A DNA stretch of 64,000 nucleotides from Clostridiales bacterium (GCA_027318915.1 DAHVOH010000002.1:49116-113115); one strand, 5' to 3'. Counted from the stretch's first letter, positions 27,947 through 38,145 are shown. Numbers and translations are program-made. The notes: generated by a model from the letters alone, not told the origin.

Positions 27947-27981
27947 GTTACTGTACCATAGCAAGAGTATGGTACAGTAAC
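27947..27981. promoter_or_regulatory. Operator palindrome between MFS and ArsR-like genes
   Basis: Perfect 14-bp arms GTTACTGTACCATA (27947-27960) and TATGGTACAGTAAC (27968-27981), 7-bp spacer. It starts 22 bp upstream of the MFS ATG and would overlap its promoter. Likely the binding site of the divergent regulator. Confidence 0.8.
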
Positions 27982-28137
27982 ATTTGTGATGCGAGAAAAA
28001 GGTGATACCCTCGGGGCGGTGGATTTGCCCGCTCGGCGTGTTCGTCTACGCCAGAGATCGCCGCAACGGCGGTCGTCTAGCCGCGAGCCGGGGGAGGGAC
28101 GGTGCTGCCTCATTGGGCAACGCGAGGAGGCTGATTC

Positions 28138-28767
28138 ATGGCGGATTCGGGGGGCGATGCGTCCACGTCTCTCGTGCAACAGCTGGTGACGGCGTTGACG
28201 GATGCCTCGCGCGGCACCATCCTGCTGGAACTGGAGCACGCGCATGAGCTGACGGCCACCCAGTTGGCGGGACGCTTGGGACTCACGGCCAACAATGTGT
28301 ATCACCATATGCGGGTGCTGAGAAAGCTCGGCGTGGTGGTGCGGACGCGGGTGGTGCCCGGAGAGACGTATGTGGAAAAATACTATGGCTTGCATCCCGA
28401 CGTGAGAGCCCTCTTGACTCAAGATCGCGACTGGCTGGACCGTATTCAGGATCAGGCGTCGGCCGACGATCGCCAAGCCGTGTTTGTAGCGATGTGCCTT
28501 GCCGCCGCGCAGTTGCTGCTGCGGGCCGCGCGGCGGTATCAGGCCATGGATGCGGAGACGTTCGACCGTGCGGCGCGGGGCCGACAATTGGGCATGGTGT
28601 CCATCGACCGGGTGTCCCGCGTCAAGCTCCGTCAACGTTTGGCCGCCTTACGGCAGCTCCTGGAGACGGACACCGACGTCTCCATTCCGCAGGCGCTGGA
28701 CGTGGACCTGGTTCTTATGATCGGACTGCCCGACATCTGGGACCCGGAGGCTGCGGAGCACCCCTGA
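28138..28767 (+). CDS. ArsR-like winged-helix regulator
   Basis: 209 residues. The N-terminal HTH reads ELTATQLAGRLGLTANNVYHHMRVLRKLGVV, an ArsR/HTH_20-type fold. The remaining ~130 residues are helical and may bind a hydrophobic ligand or dimerise. GGAGG upstream of ATG 28138 supports the start. Divergent from the MFS gene, with the palindromic operator between them. Confidence 0.82.
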   Translation: MADSGGDASTSLVQQLVTALTDASRGTILLELEHAHELTATQLAGRLGLTANNVYHHMRVLRKLGVVVRTRVVPGETYVEKYYGLHPDVRALLTQDRDWLDRIQDQASADDRQAVFVAMCLAAAQLLLRAARRYQAMDAETFDRAARGRQLGMVSIDRVSRVKLRQRLAALRQLLETDTDVSIPQALDVDLVLMIGLPDIWDPEAAEHP

Positions 28768-29011
28768 GCGCTCTTGCTGCACCGGGCGTTCGGGATGGCG
28801 GACTCTGGCGCCTGCTTCCGCGGCGGACAAGTGGACGATCATCGGGGGTCGGGACCGAGGAGTGCATGGCACGGGCGTTGATGCGCCGTTTGGCCCGTCC
28901 CCTCTGCGTCGTTCGACCGTGGCAAGCGGCGTCCCGGTGCGGGTCATGATGGTCACGCGCCCGCGCACGCGGGGTGGGCCGGCCAACGGTGGGGGAGCGA
29001 GGAGCTGTGCC

Positions 29012-30133
29012 GTGAGACGCTATCGAGTGCGCACAGGACGACTGCTGGGCATGGTGGTGATGTTCGGTCTCATCGTGGTCGGTGTGGTGACGGTTTGGCG
29101 GGCGTCGGCGGGCTCGCCGCCCGCAGCGTCTGCGCCCGTCCGTCATCGCCCGGCGATCCGGTCGGCACGCACGCCGCATCATTACCGCGGGTTGGTGGGC
29201 TCGTCGGTCCCGTTTCGCGGGGCAATCTACATCGCCGACGAGGCCGGAAACCGGATCATCAAAGTCAACGCGGCGAAGAAGATTCTGTGGACCGCGCACG
29301 TGCCGTTGCCCGACGACGCCAATCCCATGCCCAACGGCGGCCCCATCATCGTGAATTCCGACGCCAATCAAATCGTGTATGCTGTCTCGCCCACCACGGG
29401 CGCCATTTTGTGGACCTACGGGCATCAGGGTCAATCCGGCGCCGCCCCCGGCTATCTCTATATCCCCGAGGACTCGTACGGGATGCCGCAAAACCAGGTG
29501 CTCATCACCGATCCGGGCAACGAACGTGTCATCCGCATCGACCCGCTGACCGGCCGGATCCTTTGGCAATACGGCCATACCGGAGTGGAAAGCATCAAAG
29601 CCGGCTACCTCTACTGGACCAACAACGCCGTGCCGCTTCAGAACGGAGATGTCCTGATCACCGACGGAGCGGCGCCGGGGCAGCCTCAGCAGCTCTTGAT
29701 GGTAAATCCGGCCGGTGTCCTCGTCTGGCACATCATCCTGCCGTCCGTCATCTCCTATCCCTCCGATGCGATGCCGGTGGGACCCGGGCTCTACGCCCTG
29801 ACCGACTACGCCAATCCCGCCGGCCTCTATGTGGTGAACCAGTCAGGCCGGATTGTGTGGTCCTATCGCGTCGCCAGTGGGCCGGGTGCGCTCAATCATG
29901 CGTCATCCATCAATCGGTTGCCCAACGGCAACTTCCTGGTGTCGGACGACCAGAACAATCGGGTGGTGGTTATCAATCCCGCCACCCATCGCATCGTCTG
30001 GCAGTACGGCACGACGGGCCTATCCGGTGCGGGTCCGGATCAACTGGTGGGCAACACCGATTCCAAGGCGGTGGGCGAACCGCTCCCACCCTACGTGCCA
30101 TGGGAAGGCTATCAACAGCGCCCGCCCGCCTAG
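29012..30133 (+). CDS. Membrane-anchored beta-propeller (PQQ/NHL-like) protein
   Basis: About 373 residues: one N-terminal membrane helix (LLGMVVMFGLIVVGVVTVW), a low-complexity Ala/Pro/Arg linker, then repeats of about 45-55 residues ending in a strand such as TGAILWTYGHQG, TGRILWQYGHTG, SGRIVWSYR and THRIVWQYGTTG. This is a propeller displayed outside the cell; no enzymatic ligand set is apparent. GTG 29012 is preferred as it precedes the membrane segment. It may bind sugars, ligands or other proteins. Confidence 0.78.
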   Translation: MRRYRVRTGRLLGMVVMFGLIVVGVVTVWRASAGSPPAASAPVRHRPAIRSARTPHHYRGLVGSSVPFRGAIYIADEAGNRIIKVNAAKKILWTAHVPLPDDANPMPNGGPIIVNSDANQIVYAVSPTTGAILWTYGHQGQSGAAPGYLYIPEDSYGMPQNQVLITDPGNERVIRIDPLTGRILWQYGHTGVESIKAGYLYWTNNAVPLQNGDVLITDGAAPGQPQQLLMVNPAGVLVWHIILPSVISYPSDAMPVGPGLYALTDYANPAGLYVVNQSGRIVWSYRVASGPGALNHASSINRLPNGNFLVSDDQNNRVVVINPATHRIVWQYGTTGLSGAGPDQLVGNTDSKAVGEPLPPYVPWEGYQQRPPA

Positions 30134-30142
30134 ACCGCCCTG

Positions 30143-31081
30143 TCAGTCGGGCGGCTGTACCTGTGAGAGCAGCTGAGTCCGCAGCAGACCGGTGAAGCTG
30201 GCCACGTGCCAGGCGCTGATCGCGGCGTTCTGGTACGTCTCGGATGTTTTGAAGTGGAGGGCGGCCGCCTCCGCGCTGAGTCGTCCCGACACGACTTGGG
30301 TCATCGCCGGTTCGTGGGCGAGATGTTGGGCCAACGCCCCGAGAATCAGGAGTGCCGTCGCCTCCACCGCCGATTGGGGCGATGGGAGGGCGATGGGGGT
30401 GTACGCGGGGGAGGGCAGGGGCGGCTCCGCAGGCATCCCCAGAGCCGGTTCCAGCCATGTCTCCCACCGTCGCACCGATTCATACCGCGCCCAGGCGACG
30501 CGCATTTTCAGCGTCCGATCGGCCCAGTGATAGGCATCCATGGCGGCTTGACGTCCAAAGGCGTCCCCGGGCGGATGCATGGCCCACTCTTGCCCGGCCG
30601 CCAGCGCGGCTTTCCAGTCCAGGGTCTTGGGATCCGGCAGCCCCAGGGCGCTCAATTCTTCGGTTCCCAGAATCGCCGTCGGCACCAGCTCGGTGGGCTC
30701 GTCGCCCAACATCATGAAGGCCGCCGGGGCAATATCCGGGCGCCGGGCCGCCAGTCCGCGCACCCACCGGCGCCACGCATCGCTCACAGTCTCATCAATC
30801 GTGGCCGTGAGGATCGGGAGCAGCAGGTCCGCCGGCCAGGCGAGCGTGGAGCCGCTGGTCTCCGCGAATGCCGCCGGGGGATTGAGCCGATACCACCCAT
30901 ACGCCGCCACCCGCCGCAGCGGCAAGGATTCGTACTCATTGTCCGCCAACTGCCGCAGGCGGGGGCGAATACGCTCATCATCGTGATGGCCAAGGATCCA
31001 CACGGCCTGCTGGCGCAGTTCTCCCGGCGCCGCGGCATCGAAACCGAGATCAAGCAACGAACTGAATTGTGAGCTCGCCAT
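30143..31081 (-). CDS. Helical repeat-like protein, unknown
   Basis: 312 residues, Trp-rich and helical (GELRQQAVWILGHHDDERIRP recalls a HEAT-like helix pair). No signal peptide or catalytic motif. GGGGAGG upstream supports ATG 31081. It ends 9 bp from the convergent propeller gene and may share a minus-strand unit with downstream small genes. No family recognised. Confidence 0.72.
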   Translation of the reverse strand: MASSQFSSLLDLGFDAAAPGELRQQAVWILGHHDDERIRPRLRQLADNEYESLPLRRVAAYGWYRLNPPAAFAETSGSTLAWPADLLLPILTATIDETVSDAWRRWVRGLAARRPDIAPAAFMMLGDEPTELVPTAILGTEELSALGLPDPKTLDWKAALAAGQEWAMHPPGDAFGRQAAMDAYHWADRTLKMRVAWARYESVRRWETWLEPALGMPAEPPLPSPAYTPIALPSPQSAVEATALLILGALAQHLAHEPAMTQVVSGRLSAEAAALHFKTSETYQNAAISAWHVASFTGLLRTQLLSQVQPPD

Positions 31082-31176
31082 GGGATCAGTCCTCCCCTGA
31101 ACCGACTGAACACACCCTCTGACAAAACACGTGCCAAGTGCCCGCTGCCGGAGATGGACGGCGGCGGCGTGGCGAT

Positions 31177-31641
31177 TTATTCCCCACGGGCAGGCTCGAG
31201 CAGGTCGGCTATGTGTCGCAACGACTCCTGGAGGCGGTCACGGACGCTGACAACTTGTCGGGCCACGTCCGGAGAGAGGCTGCCATAGCCGGCCAGCGTC
31301 CGTCGGTCCCATTTGCCCAATGCCTCCATGCAGAACGCCAGGGTCACGTGCGCCGCCTGACGCGCGCTGAGCCGAGGCGCCGGAGAATCCACGCCCAGCT
31401 CCCGGAGGCCCTCCTTGAGCTGCTGTCGAAAGAGGGTGACGGCCGGACGGATCTGGGCGGCCCTCTCTTCGCCGATGTCGCGCACGTACTGCGTGACCAG
31501 CGGACTGTCGGCGACCGGTGCCGCCAACCGCAGCACGTCGGCCAACAATTCGTCGATGTATTGGGCCGAAGCCAGCAAGTTATTGGCTTGTGCCGCCTTG
31601 AGACGTTCCGCTGGTCCACCGTTCTGCAAGGAATCGTTCAT
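31177..31641 (-). CDS. Small helical protein, unknown
   Basis: 154 residues, predicted all-helical, with no motif recognised. ATG 31641 follows GGGAGAA on the minus strand. It lies between the MFS gene (stop 31716) and the repeat-like protein, all on the same strand. A longer in-frame extension upstream is antisense-type noise inside the MFS gene. Confidence 0.68.
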   Translation of the reverse strand: MNDSLQNGGPAERLKAAQANNLLASAQYIDELLADVLRLAAPVADSPLVTQYVRDIGEERAAQIRPAVTLFRQQLKEGLRELGVDSPAPRLSARQAAHVTLAFCMEALGKWDRRTLAGYGSLSPDVARQVVSVRDRLQESLRHIADLLEPARGE

Positions 31642-31715
31642 GATGGGTTCTCCCTTCGACTCGTCCCATCGCCGGCGGCCTGCGACGGAGTGCATTGCCC
31701 TCCGTCGGGGCAGCC

Positions 31716-32912
31716 TCAGCGCGCCGCCGTGCGGTCCACACGCCACAATTGCAGGGCCCCCTGCAAGGCCAACGCCGCCGCGATCCCGAAGGCCCAGACC
31801 GGGCCGACCAGAGTCCAGAGCGCCGTCACCAGCACATTGCCCACCAACTGACCCACACCTAAAGAGGCGCTCAACTGACCGAATCCTTCTCCTTGGAGGG
31901 TGGCTCCCAGCCGGGTGAGGATCCACGGCTTCTGAACGGTTTCCCAAAGCGCCGTCACAATCCCGGCGGAGATGAAGAGGAATGCCCACAGCAGCACCGG
32001 GGTTCCCGGTATGGCCCACCCCGCTAAGGTCAGGGCCCCAAGCAAGCCGGTGATTTTGAGAAGAATCGACGGACCGATCCGATCCGCCAACGCACCGGCT
32101 GGAAATGCCGTCAGCGCGTACGCCACATTGTGCAGAACATAGAGGCCGATGGCCAACTCCACCAGATGGCCGGGCGCGGATCGTTCCACCCGGAGTATGA
32201 ACAGCGCCGGCGCGACCCATCCCACTTGGAATTGGACCAGCGCTGCTCGCGCGCGACGAAATGGGGGGGACAACGGCGTCCGACCGGATACGGGAATGGC
32301 GTCGACCGGGCGACGGTCTCGCACCCAAAGCAGGACGGCCGCCACGGCCAGAAGACCGGGTACAGCACTCCAGGCCATCAGAGTCCGGGCCCCCCAATGC
32401 GCGACCAGCAGCGTGGCGGCGACGGGGCCCAAAACGGCTCCTGCGCTGTCCCAGGCTTCGCGAAACCCGTAGGCTCGGCCACGACCCTCCACGGGAACTT
32501 CCTCCGCGATAAGGGTGTTCCGAATGGGGCCTCGAGCTCCCCGCCCCACCCAGGCCGCGGTGCGCAGGACAATGACCCAGGGCCACCAGAACACGAAGGC
32601 GATGAGTGCCTTGAGGGCCGTGGCGAAATACCCCGCCACCACCCATTGGCGGCGGTGGGGGCTGTAATCCGCCAAACGACCGCCGGCCAAACCGGCCCAG
32701 GCCTGAGCCAGGCTGGATATGCCTTCCACGAGACCGATGGCCAAGGGCGGCCCACCCAAAGCGGTCAAGAATCCCGGCAGGAGGGCGGTGACAAGCTCGT
32801 GGCCGAAGTCTGAAAACAGGGAGGCGGCCGAAAAACCGCGTACCGCCGGCGTCAACCACGGGCGGGGAACCGGCTTGGTGGCGACAGCGCCCGCGCGCGG
32901 CTTGGTGCTCAT
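31716..32912 (-). CDS. MFS transporter
   Basis: 398 residues with 12 predicted helices. SASLFSDFGHELVTALLPGFL and VIVLRTAAWVGRGARGPIRNTLIA resemble the UMF1/drug-metabolite MFS class in which the DxGxExxxxLLP motif is conserved. The first gene of the minus-strand group. Substrate unknown. Confidence 0.85.
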   Translation of the reverse strand: MSTKPRAGAVATKPVPRPWLTPAVRGFSAASLFSDFGHELVTALLPGFLTALGGPPLAIGLVEGISSLAQAWAGLAGGRLADYSPHRRQWVVAGYFATALKALIAFVFWWPWVIVLRTAAWVGRGARGPIRNTLIAEEVPVEGRGRAYGFREAWDSAGAVLGPVAATLLVAHWGARTLMAWSAVPGLLAVAAVLLWVRDRRPVDAIPVSGRTPLSPPFRRARAALVQFQVGWVAPALFILRVERSAPGHLVELAIGLYVLHNVAYALTAFPAGALADRIGPSILLKITGLLGALTLAGWAIPGTPVLLWAFLFISAGIVTALWETVQKPWILTRLGATLQGEGFGQLSASLGVGQLVGNVLVTALWTLVGPVWAFGIAAALALQGALQLWRVDRTAAR

Positions 32913-33219
32913 GAGTCGCTCCTTTGTCTAGCAATGGGCGGCTCGGTGGGCACCACAAAAAAAGACACCCACCGAAGCACGGTAGGAGCCATCAGTCGCG
33001 ATCGACGATTGGCGGCCAGCTCCATGGCCGAGAGACCTGATTCCAGTGTACCAAACACGGCACGTCTCGGCCATAACCGATGCCCGGATCGCGAACGGCC
33101 CGCCGTCGGAGGAATCTTGGTATGCTGAGCGCAACTGGCCAAGGTGTTGGCCCGGATGTGTCCAAACCGCCGTCCCCGGCTGATAACACCTACCGATAGT
33201 GCAGCGGGAGGTGATGCGG

Positions 33220-34017
33220 ATGGCTGGGCGTCAGACGCCGGGGGCTCCGGAGTCGCGGACCGGCGCCGGAGTCGGGGGCTGGAAGCGATGGATGGCCAAA
33301 TGGGGGCGGCGACGACGGCGTTTGTCCGTCTCGGAACGGGCGTTTATCGGCGACTTGCTCGATCCGGCGCGTTGCCTGGTCTGCGCCGGTGTGGATCAGG
33401 CCGTCAACCAGTATGTTGATGCGCTGTTCTACGAATTCGTCAATGATCCCGAAATCCGGAACCGCATCAGGGATGCGCGGGGATTCTGTCCGGGCCACAC
33501 CCGCCTGGTGCTGGAGCGCGGCGACGCGCTCGGGGGCGCAATTTTGTACCAGGATGTGGTCACCGCGTTGACCAAGGGGCGCGCCTCCTTCGGAAGCGCC
33601 GTCTGCCCCGTCTGCCAGATCGAACGGGCGACTTTGGCTCGCTATTTGGCCGTCGTAGACCGGTTGACCGTCGACCGACCGCCTCCGGTATGCTGGCCGC
33701 ACCTCACGCTGTTTCTGGCTCCGGACAGTCCGGCATCGGCTGAGGGCAGGGAGCGGCTTTGGGCGCACCATCGTCGACTCTGGATGTCATGGCTGCCGAC
33801 CTTGGCCGAGGCAACGGCGAACCGTCCCGAAAATCCCGCCGCCTCCTCCACCGTGTCCCTCTGGCGGACGGTCGCCTTGTACTTTCAAGGCGGCGTCATC
33901 CCCCCGGAGTCTGACGCTCCCGTCGTGGGCGGGGAGCGACCGGCGGGCGCTGTCGGTGACCGTCCCGGAAAGGACCGCCCGCCTGCCGACGACTTCGGCG
34001 GGGACGGCTCAGGTTGA
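33220..34017 (+). CDS. DUF6062-like Cys-rich protein
   Basis: About 265 residues with four short Cys/His motifs: CLVC, GFCPGHTRLVLERGD, VCPVC and PVCWPHL. They form two paired zinc-like sites as in DUF6062-type proteins. The C-terminus is acidic and Pro-rich, and the N-terminus strongly basic. ATG 33220 follows GGGAGG by 8 bases; a GTG at 33199 is possible. Function unknown. Confidence 0.72.
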   Translation: MAGRQTPGAPESRTGAGVGGWKRWMAKWGRRRRRLSVSERAFIGDLLDPARCLVCAGVDQAVNQYVDALFYEFVNDPEIRNRIRDARGFCPGHTRLVLERGDALGGAILYQDVVTALTKGRASFGSAVCPVCQIERATLARYLAVVDRLTVDRPPPVCWPHLTLFLAPDSPASAEGRERLWAHHRRLWMSWLPTLAEATANRPENPAASSTVSLWRTVALYFQGGVIPPESDAPVVGGERPAGAVGDRPGKDRPPADDFGGDGSG

Positions 34018-34033
34018 GCGGATGCTGCCCGAG

Positions 34034-34066
34034 GGTCAGCGAGCCGGCCGAAGCGGCTCGCTGACC
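34034..34066 (+). terminator. Hairpin after the Cys-rich gene
   Basis: Perfect 12-bp arms GGTCAGCGAGCC / GGCTCGCTGACC, 9-base loop, 17 bp after the stop. No T-run follows, but the stem is strong. Confidence 0.6.
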
Positions 34067-34859
34067 TGTCGCACCGGGCCTTCGGAGATAAAACGAGCGG
34101 GGCTTCTCGGATTCGGTCCCACGGTGATGTTGCGGGCGTCCGGGGAAGTCACGCCGGGCCGTTGGCGTGTTCGCGCACGGACCGCACCCGCTGACCCCGC
34201 GTCCACCCGAGCGTCTGCAAGCATACGCACGACGGGCCGCCTCCCGGGCGGCGGCCGCCAGCGTTTTTGGTGGACCCTCGCCGCGGCGGGTGGTTCGTGT
34301 TCGTCCAGGCTCCTCTATGACCGACAGCGGGCCTCAAGTTCCTGGCGGGCGCCGACAAAAAGGTTCCAGAGCGGTGCGCGGCCGATGGGAACGACACCCA
34401 GATGGCCCGGATGGCGGTAGCGGCCGGCGCCGGGTGGGACCGATGGCACTTGGCCATGGCCGGGATCTGCGCGTCGTGATCGCGGAATGGTTCGTCCGTG
34501 GTTTCGGGATGGGTCCGGTTCGCGATGCAGGCGTTGTGACCATGGCGCGATCAAAGGGCGAAGGGACGCGGTGTCGTCACCCGGTCACGAGATGGGGAGC
34601 GGCGCGGAGTGGGGCCGTCCGGAGCGGGCGGATGGTCCCGCGCCCGCTCCGGTGGGACTTATGCAGAGGGGACACGCCGGCCGTGGGGCCGAAGGTTGGA
34701 GTCCGGCGCGGACATTCCGGGAAAGCCCGGGTTCCGACACCGGGCACTGACCGGCAAGCCAGGGAAGGAATCCGTGCACGCCGAAGGGGTGAAACGTGAC
34801 CGGGCGCATGTCGGCCCTGCGTCCTTGTCCGCCGGCGGACCGGAGGGAGGCGGCGGCAC
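34067..34859. other. Long non-coding gap with inverted repeat
   Basis: About 790 bp with no credible gene on either strand; the frames are Arg/Gly-rich artefacts of high GC. It contains a perfect 12-bp inverted repeat, CCGGAGCGGGCG / CGCCCGCTCCGG, at 34619-34652. Could be a degraded gene or an untranslated/ncRNA region. Confidence 0.55.
34619..34652. repeat. 12-bp inverted repeat
   Basis: Arms 34619-34630 and 34641-34652, 10-base loop. No gene ends nearby, so it is not an obvious terminator. Confidence 0.6.
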
Positions 34860-36059
34860 ATGGTTCTTGAGCCGGGGAAGCACACCGATGGTCGAGGGGT
34901 CGAGCCCTTGCTCCTGGCGTCGGTGCTCGATGCCTGGCTCATGTTTCTCCTCTTGGGCTATGGCGCCTTATATGCGCATCAACAATGGCATGCAAGCTAT
35001 GTTGAGGCGAGTTTGGTGGCGGCCGCACCCGGTTTCGCCTGGTTTGCCGGGGCGCCGCTGATGGGGCGATGGGCGGGGCGGTGGGGGCATGAATTCGTCG
35101 TCGCCATCGGGTGCGTGAGCTACACGCTTTTGGGCGCACTCATTTGGATTGTTCCGAATGCCTGGGTGTTGGCTTTGGTGGTCGGCGTGTTGTCGCTCGG
35201 GACGAGCGGTCTCCGCCCGGCGGTTGTCGGCGCCCTGCTGGCCCACGGACCCTTGGCGTCGTCCGGATCCCGCTTGGCCCGCCGCGTGCGGTGGCAAAGC
35301 GCGGGCTGGTTGGTTGGCGGTGTCGTGGGGGGGCTCTTGTACCAGGCATCGCGGGCCACCTACCCGGTGATGGTCACCGTGCTCGGCGCCGTCGCGCTGG
35401 TCACCGCCATCGTGGTGTGGCGGCGGCGCGCGCCGGACGCGGAGCCGTCCGGGCCGGGGAGCGACGATCCTCACGCACCGCCGTCCGCGCCGCGTACGGT
35501 CTTGTTGCTGGTCAGCTACTTTCTGGCGTACTGCGCCATAGAGGGAATCGTGACCACGCTGGGATTCCTTTTGGTGGCGGACCGGGTCTCCGCGTTTTGG
35601 GTCGGCGGCAACACGACGATCCGCACGGCCGTGGGTTGGCTTGCGGCGGCCTGGTACGGCAGCTGGGCAGACCGCTGGGGAGCGCGGCGATTTTTGCTGG
35701 GCTTGCTCATGGTGTTTACCGTCTTGTTCGGCGTCATGGCCGTGTCGCCCGGACCGGTGGTGGTGCTGGGCGCGTTTGCCGTCGTGCTGAACTCTCCCGT
35801 CACATTGGGCGTGCAGCTGATCAGCACGCGTCACATGGGTGCCCGCGGGCGGCGTGTGCTTTTGGGATGGATCCAGAGTGTGAGCGGTCTGGGGATCGGC
35901 CTCGGGACGGTGGGTCTGGGCCTTGTGGCCAACGTGCTGGGGCCGCGGACCATGCCGGCCGCGGCGGCGGGATTGATGGCGCTCGCCGTCCTGGTCGGTG
36001 TGGCGGCCACACGGGAAGGCAGAGCCCCGTTGGACCCGTCGACGGCCGGCTCACCGTGA
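34860..36059 (+). CDS. MFS transporter
   Basis: 399 residues with 11-12 helices and loop GAPLMGRWAGRWGHE in the MFS loop 2-3 position. GGAGGGAGG precedes ATG 34860. The third unrelated MFS gene in 10 kb, flanked by two long non-coding gaps. Substrate unknown. Confidence 0.83.
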   Translation: MVLEPGKHTDGRGVEPLLLASVLDAWLMFLLLGYGALYAHQQWHASYVEASLVAAAPGFAWFAGAPLMGRWAGRWGHEFVVAIGCVSYTLLGALIWIVPNAWVLALVVGVLSLGTSGLRPAVVGALLAHGPLASSGSRLARRVRWQSAGWLVGGVVGGLLYQASRATYPVMVTVLGAVALVTAIVVWRRRAPDAEPSGPGSDDPHAPPSAPRTVLLLVSYFLAYCAIEGIVTTLGFLLVADRVSAFWVGGNTTIRTAVGWLAAAWYGSWADRWGARRFLLGLLMVFTVLFGVMAVSPGPVVVLGAFAVVLNSPVTLGVQLISTRHMGARGRRVLLGWIQSVSGLGIGLGTVGLGLVANVLGPRTMPAAAAGLMALAVLVGVAATREGRAPLDPSTAGSP

Positions 36060-36794
36060 CCCCCGCGAGGATCGCAAGGGCCTATGGCCACGAGCGGTGA
36101 GGGGGAATCGGCACCGGTGAGACGGGTGACGGGAACGCCCGGTCTCCGCTGCGGGGTGGTCGGGTCCGTTCCGGCAGATAACCGCAGCCTTCCTCCGGCG
36201 TTGCGGGCATCCGTCAACGTGATGTCCGGTCCCGACGGTCGGTGCCGGATTGATGGCCCAGGGGCACGGTCGGCGGGCCTGCGGGTGAGCCGCCGGCACG
36301 GTCCTCCTTGAGCGACTGCGGTGGGGCCGACGGTTTCCGGGGCTATGCTGCGGCGAGTCCCCCGAGGCTCTTGACGCCGCCTCCGGTGGGATGGAGACGG
36401 AGGTTGTGTGGTATCCCGCATCATCGACGGTGTACAGAGGCCGGAGGGACGGGCCGCGACCCCCGTGGCGCTGGAGAGAGCCAGACCTTCCCGCGGTCCC
36501 GTCCCGGATCGGCGGCGCCCGATCAGCGAGCGCACCGTCGCGACGAGGTTGGTGGGTGACGGATGGCGGTCCGTTGATCGACGCTCTTGGGAAGGCGTGA
36601 ATGGCACGGGCGCGCCCCGTCATCGGACGCTTCCCATGCCTTCCCGACCGTGTCAGGCCGGAGCCGATGGGCGAGAGGAACGGGGCCTCGCCGGATCGAC
36701 GGCGCCGACGACATCGCCGCCGTCGGATCTGTTCGCCCGCGGGCCTCGACGACCCGTTCGGCGGCGGTGTCGAACACGGAGGTTCCGGTCCGGA
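36060..36794. other. 735-bp gap without a recognised gene
   Basis: Between the plus-strand MFS gene and the convergent GH4 gene. Only short, Arg-rich frames occur in all six frames. I see no RNA gene or strong hairpin. Possibly decayed sequence. Confidence 0.5.
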
Positions 36795-38060
36795 TCAGTG
36801 ATACGGCTCCACGAACTCGGCATTTAAGGCAAAGAATTCCTGCAAAATGTGTTCGGAGTCCTCCCAATCCGGGAACAGGGGGTGAACGAGCATGGAGCGC
36901 CTGAGATCGGCCAGACTGCGGGCCAGCCCGGCCCGCACCCAATAGGTGTAGACGGTGGCCATGGCGAGCACCAAAGGCAGGACGAGGTCCGGAAGAGCCC
37001 CGGTGTCGAGCGGCAGCACCTCGCCGTTGACCGCCACGGCCGGCACTTCCACCACCGTGTCGGCAGGCAGGCCCGGAACGGTGCCGCCGTTGCGCACGTT
37101 GACGTAGTGAAGGCGGCCGTCGTTCGTCAGCAGGCTCTGCATGAGGTTCACCACCACCTGAGAGTACCCGAACCCTCCGCGGGCTTTGAGCAAATCGGGT
37201 ACGCCCACCGTGCTTTCGTCGGCATAAATCCGCAAAAGCTCCGCCTCCAACGCCAAGACCTGCTGACCACGGCTCTGGGAGCGGGCTTTCAGTTCGCGCA
37301 GGCGGCGACGGGCATGAAAATAGTACTGGAGGTATGTGTTGATGCCGAGCGGGACGTCTTCCAGGAGGGTCGGGGCAAACGGGAATCCGGGCGCCCATCC
37401 TGGCACTCCCTCAAGAACGCGGGGCAAAAGATTGTCTGGATGACCGAGAGCTGTCAACCGGGTGACAAAGGTCAGATGGTTCAGGCCCTTCCAGTCCATG
37501 GCGAGCATGGCGGGATCGAGGTGCAGGACGCTTCCCGCCGCGTGCAGAAACCCGGGCGGCGAGTTGCAGACGCCCACCGCGTTGATGCCCCGGGCCTGGA
37601 GATATTGGGTCAACGCGCCGGCGGGATTGGTGAAGTTCATCACCTGAGCGTGGGGGGCGTACTGACTGACCAAGTCCGCGATCTGGTCGTAAATGGGCAC
37701 CGAACGGAGAAACGCGCCGAGACCCGGCACGGTCACCGTTTCGACGAACGGGATGTCGTGGCGAAGCGCGAGGGCCTCGTCCTCGATGCGCATGCGATTC
37801 CCGCCGGCCCGCAGTTGGATCAGAACGAAGTCGCTGTCCGCAACCGCTCGGTGGTAGTCTCCGGTGGTCTCAACGACCAGGGGCTTACCGGCCGCTGCCG
37901 CTTGCCGGCGAGCCAGGCCGGCGACGATGTCGAGCCGCCGGGAGTCAATATCCATCAACACGAGCGATCGGCAGGGGATGTTTCTGTCCAGGAGCAGTTG
38001 GACCAGCTCCGGCGTGAATACGCTGCCTCCGCCGATGACGCCCACCTTCACCGTGTTCAC
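36795..38060 (-). CDS. GH4-family glycosidase (6-phospho-beta-glucosidase-like)
   Basis: 421 residues with an N-terminal NAD-binding fold (VGVIGGGSVFTPELV) and the GH4 Mn/NAD catalytic elements: VGVCNSPPG with the metal-binding Cys at about 165 and LNHL with N194/H195. GH4 enzymes cleave by a redox elimination mechanism needing NAD and Mn. VPGLGAFLRSVPIY and FTNPAG are typical. It appears to be monocistronic; no PTS or sugar transporter is beside it, so the in vivo sugar phosphate is not indicated. Confidence 0.9.
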   Translation of the reverse strand: MNTVKVGVIGGGSVFTPELVQLLLDRNIPCRSLVLMDIDSRRLDIVAGLARRQAAAAGKPLVVETTGDYHRAVADSDFVLIQLRAGGNRMRIEDEALALRHDIPFVETVTVPGLGAFLRSVPIYDQIADLVSQYAPHAQVMNFTNPAGALTQYLQARGINAVGVCNSPPGFLHAAGSVLHLDPAMLAMDWKGLNHLTFVTRLTALGHPDNLLPRVLEGVPGWAPGFPFAPTLLEDVPLGINTYLQYYFHARRRLRELKARSQSRGQQVLALEAELLRIYADESTVGVPDLLKARGGFGYSQVVVNLMQSLLTNDGRLHYVNVRNGGTVPGLPADTVVEVPAVAVNGEVLPLDTGALPDLVLPLVLAMATVYTYWVRAGLARSLADLRRSMLVHPLFPDWEDSEHILQEFFALNAEFVEPYH

Positions 38061-38145
38061 AACATTCCTCCTTAGACCTTAGAACAGAACGCCAAGGAGC
38101 GGGCTGGACGCACTCGACCTCGGCCGAGCGCGTCTCTGAAAGGGC

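Noticed and set aside
27986..28189. A leader peptide starting right after the operator
   Set aside because: It runs through the ArsR-like gene in another frame with Arg-rich composition and has no ribosome-binding site.
34167..34799. 210-residue plus-strand ORF
   Set aside because: Overlapping frames on both strands look equally random; contains the inverted repeat.
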